A DNA stretch of 64,000 nucleotides from Mactra quadrangularis (Eukaryota > Mollusca > Bivalvia > Venerida > Mactridae), in NCBI GenBank assembly GCA_025267735.1, contig CM046298.1:26915866-26979865 (forward strand). Reading direction: 5' to 3'. Each line of letters begins with the position of its first letter. The first letter of the stretch is position 1. The notes under the pieces are model-generated. The model was not told where the DNA came from. It ran no database searches and saw only the letters and a list, made by a program, of their open reading frames with translations. Below are positions 12,101 to 23,476 of the stretch, piece by piece. The position numbers and the translations under genes were made by a program.

Positions 12101-15100
12101 TGCTTGGCCACGCCCTCTCCTTTATAATAGCATAACCAAATTGCCAAACCATATGAAGCTTGAACAAAACCAGGTTTCTGCCTGGACCCAACTAGTTAAG
12201 GGTTATAACCATATAATTATTATAAGTACTAGTATATATTATAATTAGGGACTTCAGTCAGTTATACTTCCCTGATAAAATCTGAAGCAATCCAATTGGT
12301 AAGAAGGTCCAAACAGTTGGAATCCTCGGATTTTATCATTGAATTCTTATGTAAGGATAACAAAATATTTCATTTAATATATTTCTTGTTAATGAAGATT
12401 TTAACAGAAGTGATGAAATTTAGATAGTTCTTTACCTTAAAAATACTTAGCTTGAATTTCAAACATATTAAATAATTTACAAAAAAAGTTATTAAAGATT
12501 AATTTTGGCAAATTAACATTGAAAAGTAGGGGTAAAATCTGAGTAATCCAACTAATTGGCCTACCTATTTGAAGAGTATACAAGGGGAAATAACTGACTA
12601 ATGTAACTTAATATGACTTGTCCACAAGGGTACAAGACCTACAGGTCAGATTTCTTGAATAAATTTGTAAACTTATATATTGAACATAGTCATTTCCTAA
12701 ATTGATGTTGAACACCAATTAAATGTCGATATTTTATGGAGGTCATACAAAAGAAAATAATCACTTTGAGGTTTGCGGTCAGTATATATATGCTCTAATT
12801 TAAAGGTGATTCAAATGGGAAATAAAATAGGAAAGTTGTATCTTTAACCTACACAATGAGAACTAAACCATATTATATTTCTTTAAATAAAGGCAAACAA
12901 ATGAAGTCACAAAGGCTCATCTACATGTATATTAGATACTCGTATATAACCTTGAATGAGTCAATGGTCAAAGAAATACGTTAGAGCAGAACAGAACAGA
13001 ACAGAACAGAATACTTCTTTTTTCGTCAGAGGTTACATAGTAAATACATGTGAACAAATTAAATACAGATACAACATGACAGAACTGTTATCAATAGTCA
13101 ACAATCAATAAACCATCAAATTTGCAATACCGACCAGCGTTAACCAATCACAGGTCTATGGCCTTCATGGTTAGATTACATACATGTAGCAATGGAGGCA
13201 TCTGAACTTGATATCATAATCTTTATCTCAGTTTGATCATGACATGATCAGTTGAAATCTATTTTCTAAATTAAACATCACCCTTGCGAACACAGGAAAA
13301 CATCTTATTAACACTAATTAATATTTGTTCCTGTACTTATAATAGTACTAACAAATCATGCATAATCATCACAAAAACCATATTAAACAAGTAGGTGATT
13401 GGTTTTTATGATCATGAATTTTCAAAATACTTAAAAAGTTACGTTTGTTCTATAATATCCCAGTTTTTCATGACTAACAAAAATGTAGAAAGAGATATAG
13501 ATGTTACAGGGTTCATACAGAATTTTAGTGACAAAATTCAAGCACTTTTAAAGGACAAAAAAGCATTGTAAGTTTTTACTGGCCGAGATGCCAAGAAATA
13601 GATGTTACAGGGTTCAAAAAGAATTTTAGTGACAAAAAAGCCAGATTCAAGCACTGTAAGTTTTTAAGGGCTGAGATGCCATTCTGGTGATCGCTTTTAT
13701 AATCCACAATGCACCTGTAGGTGAGAGTCTGCATCTTCCACTCAGTGGTACTTGGAAGACCAAGAAGTTTGGTAGACACATTTGTTTGCCAGCATGATGT
13801 CTGTAAAATGTCAACCAGAAGTCAAAACGAATCAGTGGCACATAAACTACTTTTTTTTTAAATAGAGCATTGAAAATATCATTTATGCATTTTTGGATTG
13901 AAAATAAGCACTTTTCAAGCATTTTTCAAGGTTGCAAATGATAATAAGGTAGATATTAAAATTCAAGCACTTTTCAAGGTCTGTACAAACCCTGTGTTAT
14001 CTATGTCTCTGTTGTAGCATTATAAAATTATGGAATAGTGTTTTTGTCAAGCTGCCATCACAGTGCAGTATTGGTGGTTTACACTACTTTAATTCAGCAC
14101 TTGAGCTTTGATAACAAGCACCAGCACTTCATACCTTTACAAGTAAATTGGGCAACAACACTGATCTTTAATTTAGGAAAAAGTTGTCAGCCCTTTATGG
14201 AAGGGCTTAAGCGAGTACTGGTATACATAAAAGAAGAGTGTAAGATAACTGATAAAGTGATTTGGCTTCAATCATATTAAATTTGTAGGTAACTGGTGTA
14301 AAATAAAATAAAGATTTAGGGTATTTCAGGTCATTGGTAGATGGTTGGGTTTAACACCGTAACAACAAGTTGTATAGGTCATACAACGGAGGTCAGTCAA
14401 CCATTGCTGGAAAGACTAAATCTCTAAGCTTAGCAGTTAACCAGTCACAAATGCATACTTCTGTCAGTGACAGACAACTGCTCTTCATGATTTAGATCAG
14501 TGGTAGGAGGGAGAATGGGAGTAAAAATAATTTTATGACCTAACTTCACAAAAGCATGCCCAGTTGGAATGGAACCTACAACCCCTTGTTTAGTAGACTT
14601 GCTTTCTACCAACTCAGCTTACAGGGCGGCATACATACATGTATCCCAGGGGACAAAATTAGCACATCTCAATCACTAATGGAAACTAAAACTTCCAATT
14701 ATGGGCAACCAAAGTTTTGGAAATGACCATTTGGCAACTAAATTTTAAATGTTAAGGTCAAGGTTATGACCATCATTATGTAAATATTTAGTTTTTGACT
14801 TTAGTATATGAAGTATCAGTGTGTCCCTAGTCATATTACAATGTATACTTTATTAAGTATCACTTAGATTTATTACATGTTAACAACAAGTTTAAGGGGA
14901 TTTTCTAGACATTGAGACAGTATAAGTATAGTACATGGTCTATATACAAGTTGTTTATTTTAGTATACTGAATCATTGTTTAGTCATTACATTCAATATC
15001 ACGACTAGAAAGTGTTTAAGCACGAATCTGTAAGAGATACTGGGAGAAAATTGCATAAAAATTTGACTTTTAAAGCCCCATTATCAAAAGTAACGCTGTT

Positions 15101-18100
15101 TTTGGACTGCAAAGAAAATAGACATTTATTTATTTCAAACACCACTAATGAACAATATTTTTTAATTTAATGCAAATTTTATATTGCTTTAACATGTTTA
15201 TGTTATCTAATGCATTTCAAAGTGAAAGTAGATCAACGCAGAAAGTAGAATTTAGTTGTCAATATTTGAAACAATAGTTTTGATCACAGTATGTTTAAGA
15301 TGAAGTCTTGTAACAGAAAAAACTGTTCCAAATTATATAATTAAAATCTGAAACTATTTTGGATCAGGTATATTTAACATTAGCATATAAATGAACATAT
15401 TATTATTGTGTGCTCTTATGATAGTACCCCACTTTTAAAGCAATGGACACTTAGTCAAACTCAAACTTTGAAAGCAGAATGGTTTGAACAGTTATTGTGT
15501 CTCTAATGCAGTGTTATATTCTGATAACTTCATATTTGTAAACCAGTTTTCAAGTCTATTGTTGATGAATATATCTTCATTATCATATAGTGGCTTTTAG
15601 CACGCCCTTCAGACTTAGGATTCATGAGACTAGGCAAATAATCCGCTTTTGGCCTGTTAAAATGATACAAATTACTACTGTCTGAAGTACAAATTGGAGC
15701 TTCGAAGAGAGAAAAAATTACTTCTTTCCCATTTTTCACAATTTTCACTTGCCCTGGGCTTCAAGGCAACTGGGTTAAGGGTCAGACAGTAGGGCTGTCA
15801 CGATATACCCGTATACTGGTTCATTGCAATACGCAATTGCAGCAATACAAACCGCGATACCAATTAAGCATACCCGTATTTGGCGAATTTTTTTATTTCA
15901 ATGGATGGGGTGTGTTCCATAGGTTGTGCAAAACATGTTCTTAAATCGAACACTTCAGGACAGGAAGTTGTGAAACTAGCATGGCCTCCAGGAGTTTGAT
16001 TGCTAGGACATTCTGCAGCTAAGGGGGTGGTTGTTTCTTTCAACTTAAGCATCTTTTTTATGCAAAAAAGTGTCACAGTCCTAAATGACCGTATAGACTT
16101 AAATAGGCTAGATTCTATCAGTAGCTGCAGGTAAGTTATGCAATGTTTCTGTTAAATACAGCGGAAGCACAACAAATCTTAAAACCCACGATAAATAAAT
16201 CGTGGTACACATTGCGGTACAGTGCTAGCATATTGCACTATATATCGCGATACGCGTATGACGTATCATGACAGCCCTATCAGACAGTAAATAAAATACC
16301 AAGTAATTTACCTGAAAGTCAAAAAATCTACTGTATCTTCTATATATAACATTGGTACATTTATCTGACCATTCTACATGTATTATATATACCTGAAAAT
16401 AGAAAGTTAAACATTGGTGAAAATAGTCAAAGTTAGATTTATAGTTGGCTTTCATATAATTATAATATACATGTATGTACAATTAGTCTTAAAAATTAAT
16501 ATTTCCACAGGTGAAAGCAACATGCTGAAACACAGAAATCTAATCAATCAGATTAAAACCTGATCTAAAATTTGCCGCTTGCCTACTCACTACTTGGGCA
16601 ACTTTCATCTAGACGAAACACTATTAATAGCATTTTGATTTCGTAATTTCTATTTTTTTTACCAAGGTTTGCGAGCTAATTTGACAGCAGTAATATTCAG
16701 TCTGTGATTGGACGGCTCATTTCAAATTGCGTGACATAGATGATGTAAACAAGTTACTAAACATAACAATTTTGTCATGAATATCATAATGAGAAAAGGT
16801 CACTGAACGTGACCCTCCTTAGAAAATGGCCAGATCTGAGTACATGTAAATGAGTCGGTGAGCAGGAAATTTTAGAACACGTTTTTATCAGATTGGCTCC
16901 CATCCTACCACTGGACTACTGCACCTACAACAATAAACATTAAATTAGTAGAAGTCATTTGATTTTTAATGAGACATGACGTAAGTGCATTATCTAGTTT
17001 GATTTTTAATGAGACATTAATAATGCATGACGTTAGTACATTATCACTTACAAAACTAACTCATGGTGTGTGACATTGTTATAGATTGATCTAGTTTCCT
17101 GGTACATGAGTAATGTTCTGATTGCACATGTTACATTATATCAGTTACGATCTTAATTTATATTTTCAGTAGGTTAATATTTCATATCAATAAGGCCACG
17201 CCATACTGGAATAATGTTAAGCGTCCACGTGCGCTTAGGTTAGAGTCCTCATTCCCCCCAAAAAAACCCACTAAATTGTTGGTGAAATTTTCTTAAATAA
17301 TTCAGATGTTCCGGCATTCAATAACGACAATTTTGTTAAAACACTAGTCATTTTATAATAAACCATATGTATCAGGTCTGTGCTTTAACTAGTCATTTCA
17401 TAAGTAATTCAGACTATTGTTTCATATTATGATGATGTTTTTCCATCAAAAAAATATATACATAATGCAATGTTTTTTTTGGTCATAAAATATTTGTGTT
17501 TTCTTTTTCAGTTAGTGTGTTTTTGTGAATAGGTACCTAGGTTTGTCAAACTTGAGTTGACGCTTAAAACAATTCCAATTTGGCATGGCCTAATTAAGTG
17601 TAAAACTAGTTTTGTGTTGGGTCCATAGATTTATATACACTTACAATGTTTAAATAACTTAAGCTTATCAAAAATACTAAAACTATAAATTTAATGCTTA
17701 CATGCATTTTTCAATCTAGAATATTTTCAGGGCAGGGGAAAGGGGAGACAGAGACATGTTTTCATTGAGAGGTCATTCACTGTCACCATAACTTATTTTT
17801 CGGTCCCATTTTAAATAATTAAATAGGACCCCCTCCACCCAATTAAACTTAAATAGATCGTTTTTATAATTGTTATGTAGGAAATAAGTGGATATTCAAA
17901 ACAACACAACGGGTTAATGACCAAATGTTCATACACCATAGACCAATACGGGACACTAGTCTAACAATATACTAATGACCTAAAACTAACAAATAAAACT
18001 GAACATGTACAGGTCGTATTCTAGGTCATGCATGTTTTTGTACTTTAAACCATAGACTTGCCCACTAGATAGGTGAATAAGCTGATGCATGAACAACATT

Positions 18101-21100
18101 TTACTGATTTAGACACACCACTTTGATATTTTGTATTTATTTTAATTAGTGTATATGCACATTATAAATTTCATACAATAATGTTTGTAATAAATAAGTG
18201 TAAACTAACTAAACTATAAATTTGTAAAAATAAATCGCCCCTAAATATTAGTGTGTAATGAAACTGGCAATGTTTGTATACACAACCTGTACAGGTAGTA
18301 TTCTAGGTGACTGGTCATGTGTGTTTTTGTACTTTAAACAATAGAATTTACGTGGACGACCTGTATAATCATATCTTAGATTTTTTATCCATCCATTTAA
18401 ACTTGTTTTTATGTATAAAGAAAAAACATGAAAACCCAAAGATAATTGGTAGTTGACAAGAAAAGTATAATTGTTTTCATGTACATATCATTATCATTAC
18501 CATTATGTATGAAAAAGTTAACAATTTATAAGTTAAACTTAAAATAACCTTTTAACTTTGTGTGTCGATGAAATTCGAAGTATGAAGGTTTAAATAAATT
18601 TTTATGCAAGTTAAACCATTCAAATTATGTATTACTGACTGTGACAGCATACATCTGGCAGTGAAAATATCACACAATTTGTCATATATTCTTTATAAGC
18701 AGATTAAGATTTTAATCAAAGCGCCGATAGCGCTGTCAGACATGGGGTTTTGGTAGAGTATTATGACTGTATACAACTCATGGTTCCCAGCGATACAAGG
18801 GACTTTTACCTTACATAAACTAGATAAGATATACATGTGCTTCTTATCATCTGTTTGTTAACGCATAATGTGGAGTATTTTAATTGCAGTGGTAATTATC
18901 CCATTATTTGCGCGCGCACAACCGAATGTAATCGTCCGCGACAAATTGTGATGTGGATTTGCCACAGTCCACTACTAAACATGGGGAAACCCCATGTAAA
19001 AACAAGTTCAATTTTATTGACTACAGTAGGTCATGCATATACATGTACTTTAAATATTGGACTTGCCCACTCATTAAGTAAATCATATGATGCACTTACA
19101 TCATTTTAACGCTTTAAACAAACCTTTTGAACCTCGGAATATTGGAATTTTGTTAAGCATCCAGTTTTGTGTGTAGGTTTTAGAGTCCTCAATCAAAAAA
19201 ATTTTCTTTAATAGTCCCAAGTTCCAAGATTCAATAACAACAATTTCATTTGGGGAAAATTGAGTTCGGCAACCACAATATTCTTTGTAAGCAATTATCA
19301 AAACTGTGCTATTAATACAATATATATTTTAATGAAAAAAAAACATAATATTAAACCATGTTTTAATAAGGTCTGTGCTTAAATTAGTTATTTCATTAGT
19401 AATTCAGACCATTGTTTTATATTATGATCATGTTTTTCCATAACAAAACATATATACAATGTTGTATAATGCATTGTTTTTTGTCGTAAAACATTTGTGT
19501 TTTAGTTTTAGGTTTGTGTGTTTTTGTAAATAGGTTCCTCAGTTTGTCAAACTTGAGTTGATGCTTAACAAAATTTCAATTTTGCATGGCCTAAACATTG
19601 ACTACATGTACATGTATACATAGTGCATTTTGCACATAGTATTATTGTACTAATACATGGTATGTTAATAAATTATGTTAAAAACTATTACTTCAATATT
19701 AAATTTGTATAATAATTATTCATCCACAAAAAAAATGTTTTTAATAGAACCGGTCATATATATAATCAAACTGAATACATAGAGCAGTGGTCCAGTGGTG
19801 GGACGCGCACTTAGGGATCGAGAGGTCCTGGGTTCGAATCCCACTAGGGGCACTGCTAATTTCCTTGAGCAAGAAATTTACCTGCAATTGCTTCACTCCA
19901 CCCAGGTGTAAATGGGTACCTGCGAGGGTGGTATAATTCCGTTGCGCCAATTTGTCGGCTGCACTAATAAGCGGAGTAAAAAGACTCCCCAGGGAGATTG
20001 ATAGATAGATACCAGTAGCCCGATGACCAGGGGTAATAGCTGTAAAGTCGGTGAACGTGCGTAAGCATGAAACTTAGACTATAAAATGCAATTACTTTTC
20101 TTTTGTTTATAAACAAGCAGTAGTATTTGTTGTTGTTTGTATACAAATAATACCAAAGGCATAATGTATGACACATAATAAAAATTTTACATAGCAGTGA
20201 GCATGATTATAGTTAACACCCTGAGCTTTACAAATATTCATTTATATATGTGTGTATATGGTATATATATATTTATACATATATATACAGTGCCATTCAT
20301 AATTACCATTACGCCTTAGTAAATATTTGATTTCTTTTGTTACATATACTTGAGAAACTTAAACCTGTGTTAAAATACATAACATGTATAACAGTTACAA
20401 TTTTATGAAATATCATTACTCTTCTTTCAATGATTACAATCTACAAAAACTATTATAATGCTATTATACATTTGAAATAAAATCTAGTTGTAATATTGAA
20501 AATACAACCTTTTTACAAGTGTAAAGGTAATTTTGGATGGCACTGTAATATATGTATTATATAAATGCATGTATATGTTCTATATAGTAATTACTATATA
20601 TAATTACTGTATATTACTATATAGTAATTTTATACTTTCATATAATATGGCCAGCTTATTTGTTTTTACATGGGGTTCCCCATGATTAGTGCAAATTGTA
20701 GCAAATCCTCATTAAAGTATGTTTGTTTGTTTGTTTGTTTGTTGGGTTTAACGCCGTAGCAACACATATAAGGTCATATAACCGCGGTCAGTCAACCTTC
20801 TCACTCCTCCTGGAAAGGCTAAATCTCTGGATTTAGCTGTTAACCAACTACTTAGCGCATACTTTTGTCAGTAACTGACAACTGTCCTACATAATTAAAA
20901 ATCATTGGTAGGAGGGAGAATGGCCGTAGAAATAATTTCATGACCAAGCTCCACGAAAGTATGCCCCGCCATGGAATTGAACCCACGACCCCTCGATCAG
21001 TAGACTTGCATGCTACCAACTGAGCTAGCTGGGGGGCTTTATTAAAGTATGTCACAGACGATTACTTAAGCTGTGTGTGCAATTCCAGGGATAATTACTA

Positions 21101-23476
21101 CTTCAGTGAATAAGCATTAATAAGCAGACAATTTGATGTTTGGGCAATTGTATTATCTTCTCTTTTTTTTATTATATGTATAGAAATGTTTACTAGTTGA
21201 GTGTATGTAACTTAAGATGTTATTTACCCTTGAAGATTTGTTTTTGGTTTCCTCTATTTAAAAGGTTTGATAAAAAAGTTTATTTAACTAACATTATAAA
21301 CACAGGGAAAAACATAACGGGAACAGGATATTTGTTAATATTTAAAAAAAAAATTTGAGTACAGAAAACATATTCACTATAGTCATGTCAATCTTGGTAA
21401 ATATGTTTTTTAAGCCTTCTTGGTAATACATTTATAAAAATAGATTTCTACCTAACCTGTCAAGTATTCTCTATAAGATTTAACATTAAAACCCCAACCA
21501 GGGAATTTTATACGGGGGTACTTACGTCAATCAAATGCATTTTTCCATAGATATAAATCTGATAAAAACATGATTAAATGAATAAGGAAGCAATTATAAC
21601 TTCCTGAGTAATTGTTATATTTTTAAGTGTCATATTTACACTGTGTAATTGTTTGCATGGAAAATGATAAACTCGATAATGTCTTAATATGATAGACTAA
21701 CAATAAAGTTAATTTGTATTATGATACGTATCACGATAGTAGCATTGTATCACGATATGTTTCACGATAGTTTATTTATTATGCTGCACACACCTACTGA
21801 ATAAATGGTTGGAAGGAGGCAAAAACAAGCAAGCAACTATCAGAAATGGTAGTATAGATAGAAGAGCTGTCATCTATTCCAACGACATCGCTGTATTGTA
21901 GATATTTATTTTCCGATCAATAATTGATATGCATTTTGAAACATCTGTAACAAACCTATACAGGTAAATAAGTATAGGTACTATTAAGGGTCAAATTATG
22001 TGAGAGGAACATTCTATCGTAAGCAGAAAGAGGTGCGCTGTCATAATACAAACTGATAGGTCTAAAATATTGACAGCACACCATTTAGGAAATAGCTCAA
22101 GTCCACAGAAGGTATAACATTCATGAGAAACATACATCTATTATGAGTTTATGACAACATAAATGGTCTGTATAGTACTGAAGTGAAGGTATCGATATGT
22201 ATCGCTGTATTGTTGATATCTATTCTCGATATATTGATATCGTCGAAACGCTTCGAGCCCAATCAATGACAGCTCTAATACGTAGTTTGAGGTACTTGGT
22301 AGTATAGAATGATACTTTGAGGTACTCCATCTCGATACACTATTGTCCTGCGAATATCAAGAAGCATCGAGAATATCACCCCAACACAAATTAACAACAC
22401 TGTTGTTATTTAAGCCAAATTCAGGGCCTCTTATAAACACTTGCCAAATAACACATGGAGACCAAAATTTCTAATAAACAGCTAAAGATTTTTAAATAGT
22501 TACCCAGCTGTCAATAGGCAATCAGACTAGACAATTTATGTTAGTGCTTGTTGGTTGTTTCAGCTAGTTAAACAAAATAAAATAACAAAATAAGCAGACT
22601 GGGGTCCAGGGGCTATATTTAAGGGCCCCCTTTGGGTTCAGGGCAAAGCCCTGACCAGGGGCCCAGGGGGGCTGCGGCCCCCAAAGCTCATTTCTAAGGG
22701 ATTAAGGCACATTTACAGAACCTTAACAATCAATTCCAGAAATCGAAAATCTAAAAGTGCCAAAAACCCTGAGAAATTGGATGCCCAAATGCGATAAGGC
22801 ATTATTTGACTCGACTCTGATAACTTTACTCTATAAAGGAGTCATATTTGTAAAGCAATACACAAATTAATCACGATGGCTCTTTGTGCACATTGAAACT
22901 TCTTTAACGAACAGTAATTGTCGTAATTTACCGGGTAAGGGGCATGCCCCCGGACCACGAACTTTTGTGCGTAATCTCAAAAACGCCAGAGGCCCGAGAT
23001 ATGTGTCTGGCACCTATGATTATTATGGTATGTTTAATTACGAACATTTTAAAAACAAATACAAATGGTTTATCTAAACTTAAGGTTAAATTCTAACAGT
23101 GAAGAAAGTTTTGACAGTTGATTGTTAGGTGAAACACTGAAAACACAAGTTTATAAGTTATAACATTATTCATTTTATATTTTAGTGCCTGTATGAAAAA
23201 TTTACTTAACAATGTATGGATTAGTGAAGAACTGCTTTCAGGGAAAACAAATCCAAAAATGGCAAGAAGCATTATAATGCTTAACTCAATGAGTATGAAG
23301 CCATTAACTATATGAACTATATGAACTATTGACATATTTTATCATGAACAACTGTCAGACCATTAAGCCTGACTAAACTAGCTATAATAGTCAAATCATT
23401 TACTTACATAATGTTTACTGGGAATTTTCCTTTTCTCCACATCAATTACTTCAATATTCTCTATAAGTCGTCCCAT
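2952..23476 (-). CDS. SH3PXD2: SH3 and PX domain scaffold protein (Tks4/Tks5 type), 5' part; three exons
   Basis: Coding exons on the minus strand are 23408-23476, 16312-16392 and 2952-3104 (69, 81 and 153 nt, all phase 0), giving residues 1-101. They join into the N-terminal PX domain of SH3PXD2/Tks adaptors. Exon 1 carries the first strand ([11 protein letters not shown]), exon 2 the [11 protein letters not shown] motif whose basic residues contact the phosphoinositide, and exon 3 the proline-rich loop (IIPFLPGK) and the basic [11 protein letters not shown] helix. In the family the PX domain is followed by four or five SH3 domains and recruits invadopodia and podosome machinery to PI(3,4)P2/PI3P membranes; those exons must lie beyond base 1. 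The start ATG has A at -3 and G at +4. Introns are about 7.0 and 13.2 kb and packed with mobile elements. The gene is divergent from EXOC6 with 405 bp between start codons. Vertebrate paralogue A versus B cannot be assigned; p47phox-like proteins fit less well. Confidence 0.9.
3225..3445 (-). mobile_element. tRNA-derived SINE (type 2)
   Basis: On the minus strand the head reads GGCGTAGTGGTTAGCATG (A box) and GGGTTTGAGTC (B box). The element ends near 3225 in ACGTTAAACAC, resembling the tail of the other SINEs. Old and diverged, so pol III competence is doubtful. Confidence 0.6.
3708..4018 (+). mobile_element. tRNA-derived SINE (type 1)
   Basis: A box GGCTAGCTCAGTCTGTAGCA, B box GGTTCGATTCC, a body with TTGGTCATGAAATTATTTC and ATCCAGAGATTTAGCC, and the tail GTTAAACCCAAC(A)n. 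Same family as the copies at 10040, 14340, 20723, 24585, 28483, 52750 and 60500. Confidence 0.85.
4548..4825 (-). mobile_element. tRNA-derived SINE (type 2 relative)
   Basis: Minus-strand A box TAGCGTAGTTGGTAGCATGC and B box GGTTCAAATCCC; the tail is GGCGTTAAACCCAGTT. Its body differs from type 1 but resembles 3225-3445 (the CCTACC..CACAAGGCC stretch). Confidence 0.65.
5923..6109. mobile_element. hAT-like short inverted-repeat element
   Basis: The ends AGAGCTGTCATCGATTCTA and AGAATCGATGACAGCTTT are inverted copies. Many hAT elements begin (C/T)AGAGCTGTCA or CAGGGCTGTCA. No coding capacity. Confidence 0.6.
6271..6623 (-). mobile_element. AGCCGGATTT-family MITE, long subtype
   Basis: Contains the minus-strand hallmarks of the family: AAGAAATGTAATGTGGAAA at one side, TCATACAATGATAACATACC inside and AGCC(G/T)GATTTTTC-like ends. 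It has an extra ~60-bp internal segment ('ATGACAGAGATATTCAACAT') shared with the copy at 30419. Confidence 0.7.
7379..8026. mobile_element. Possible inverted-repeat element with TATTGGCG blocks
   Basis: The left end ACTGTATACGTCTTTACATT and the right end, read on the minus strand as ACTGTGTGCATCTTAATATT, are similar and are both followed by GGTGGGTGC or GGCACCC-like sequence. Internal TATTGGCG repeats occur on both sides. Moderately convincing. Confidence 0.45.
8155..8182. repeat. (CAGAA)n short tandem repeat
   Basis: About five CAGAA/ACAGA units. A second similar run lies at 12987-13011. Confidence 0.9.
8490..8813 (-). mobile_element. AGCCGGATTT-family MITE
   Basis: Minus-strand copy with terminal 'AACCGGATTTTTC', the GTTTCGGC-like segment, 'CATACAATGATAACATACC' and the terminal palindrome AATGTGGAAACCACATT. 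Short subtype. Confidence 0.75.
10040..10350 (+). mobile_element. tRNA-derived SINE (type 1)
   Basis: A box GGCAAGCTCAATTGGTAGCA, B box GGTTCAATTCC, then the family body and GGCGTTAAACCCAAC with an A-rich tail. A reading frame across it is non-coding. Confidence 0.85.
10975..11244 (-). mobile_element. AGCCGGATTT-family MITE
   Basis: Aligns with 8490-8813 from 'GCCTGATTTAAAAACTTTAA' to 'AAACGGCT'; the outer GTGGAAACCAC part is absent. Confidence 0.7.
11955..12116 (-). mobile_element. tRNA-headed SINE fragment (type 3)
   Basis: Minus-strand GGCGTGGCCAAGCAGTTATG (A box) and GGTTTGAATCCC (B box). The following body does not match types 1 or 2 and no tail is seen. A decayed tRNA-like sequence is the alternative. 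Confidence 0.55.
12256..12600 (+). mobile_element. Inverted-repeat element, GTCAGTTAT ends
   Basis: The ends GTCAGTTATACTTCCC and, inverted, GTCAGTTATTTCCCC are followed on both sides by AATCCAA(C)T(A/T)ATTGG-like sequence and AAAATCTGA. Inverted copy at 42165-42515, partial copy at 29961-30130. Confidence 0.7.
13506..13995. mobile_element. Inverted-repeat element, ACAGGGTT ends with internal duplication
   Basis: The left end ACAGGGTTCATACAGAATTT and the right end (inverted) ACAGGGTTTGTACAGACCTT are both followed by AAGTGCTTGAATTT-type sequence. The left ~95 bp is duplicated in tandem (13500 and 13600 copies of GATGTTACAGGGTTC). The TIR style is hAT-like. Confidence 0.65.
14340..14628 (-). 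mobile_element. tRNA-derived SINE (type 1)
   Basis: Begins with the inverted tail GGGTTTAACACCG and ends with the inverted head TACCAACTCAGCTTACAGG. Diverged from the consensus. Confidence 0.8.
15072..15310. repeat. Dispersed repeat, copy 1
   Basis: About 240 bp shared with 25165-25385: AAAGC(C/T)CCATTATCAA, ATTTCAAACACC, GCATTTCAAA.TGAAAGTAG and ATCACAGTATGTTTA occur in the same order. Origin unknown. Confidence 0.65.
15790..16279. mobile_element. hAT-like element with 8-bp target duplication
   Basis: The ends TAGGGCTGTCACGATA and (inverted) TAGGGCTGTCATGATACG are bounded by the 8-bp direct repeat TCAGACAG at 15782-15789 and 16280-16287. At 490 bp with no transposase it is non-autonomous. 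It sits in SH3PXD2 intron 2 close to the exon 2 donor. Confidence 0.85.
16312..16392 (-). CDS. SH3PXD2: SH3PXD2 coding exon 2 (PX core)
   Basis: Residues 24-50, [10 protein letters not shown] through [11 protein letters not shown]. The acceptor is TTTTCAG and the donor GTAAATT. The R-R-Y-S-x-F-F-x-x-Q stretch is the signature phosphoinositide-contact strand and helix of Tks PX domains. A hAT-like element ends 24 bp beyond the donor side (16287). Confidence 0.92.
16544..16895. mobile_element. CAATC(A/T)GATTAAAA inverted-repeat element
   Basis: Starts CAATCAGATTAAAACCTGAT and ends TTTTTATCAGATTG. The interior (CTAGACGAAACACTATTAAT, TTGCGTGACATAGATGATG) is shared with 27634, 41448 and 50180. 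Confidence 0.7.
17193..17590. mobile_element. PIF/Harbinger-like MITE, complete copy
   Basis: The ends GGCCACGCCATACTGGAATA and (inverted) GGCCATGCCAAATTGGAATT are ~33-bp TIRs continuing to TTAAGCGTC, flanked on both sides by TAA. A 3-bp TAA duplication with GGCC-type ends is the PIF/Harbinger pattern. 398 bp, non-coding. Confidence 0.65.
19128..19591. mobile_element. PIF/Harbinger-like MITE, second copy
   Basis: Same order of segments as 17193-17590 (AGAGTCCTCA, GGTCTGTGCTT, TAATTCAGAC, TTTTTCCAT, GTGTGTTTTTGT, TTGAGTTGATGCTTAA) ending GCATGGCC|TAA. The first ~15 bp of the left end are lost or diverged. Confidence 0.6.
19781..20095 (+). mobile_element. tRNA-derived SINE (type 4)
   Basis: The head AGTGGTCCAGTGGTGGGACG (A box) and GGTTCGAATCC (B box) is followed by a body with CACTCCACCCAGGTGTAAAT and GGGTACCTG, a segment seen in many metazoan SINEs. 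Unrelated in body to types 1-3. Confidence 0.75.
20288..20545. mobile_element. Tc1/mariner-like MITE (CAGTGCCAT family)
   Basis: 258 bp with TIRs starting CAGTGCCATTCATAATTACC and CAGTGCCATCCAAAATTACC, flanked by TA on both sides. The interior is itself largely palindromic. No transposase. Confidence 0.85.
20723..21040 (-). mobile_element. tRNA-derived SINE (type 1) with 12-bp target duplication
   Basis: Inverted (GTTT)n tail, GGGTTTAACGCC, body, then the inverted B box GGAATTGAACC and A box ACCAACTGAGCTAGC. The direct repeat ATTAAAGTATGT lies at 20711-20722 and 21041-21052. Well preserved, probably young. Confidence 0.92.
21863..22275. mobile_element. hAT-like inverted-repeat element
   Basis: Ends AGAGCTGTCATCTATTCC and (inverted) AGAGCTGTCATTGATT, with ATCGCTGTATTGT(A/T)GATAT near both ends. 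Related to 5923-6109. No coding sequence. Confidence 0.65.
22280..23400. other. SH3PXD2 intron 1, no element recognised
   Basis: Contains a G/C-rich patch at 22600-22690 (AGGGCCCCC, GGGGCCCAGG, mutually complementary blocks) that could fold, and a near repeat TATATGAACTATATGAACTA at 23310. No exon, SINE or TIR element was recognised. Confidence 0.4.
23408..23476 (-). CDS. SH3PXD2: SH3PXD2 coding exon 1
   Basis: Residues 1-23, starting [17 protein letters not shown] and ending SKHY. The donor is GTAAGTA directly after the Tyr codon. The context AAACATGG supports this start. The sequence matches the first PX strand of Tks proteins. Confidence 0.88.

Noticed and set aside
15864..16076. 70-codon minus-strand frame
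   Set aside because: Lies wholly inside the hAT-like element; may be a transposase scrap but shows no recognisable motif.
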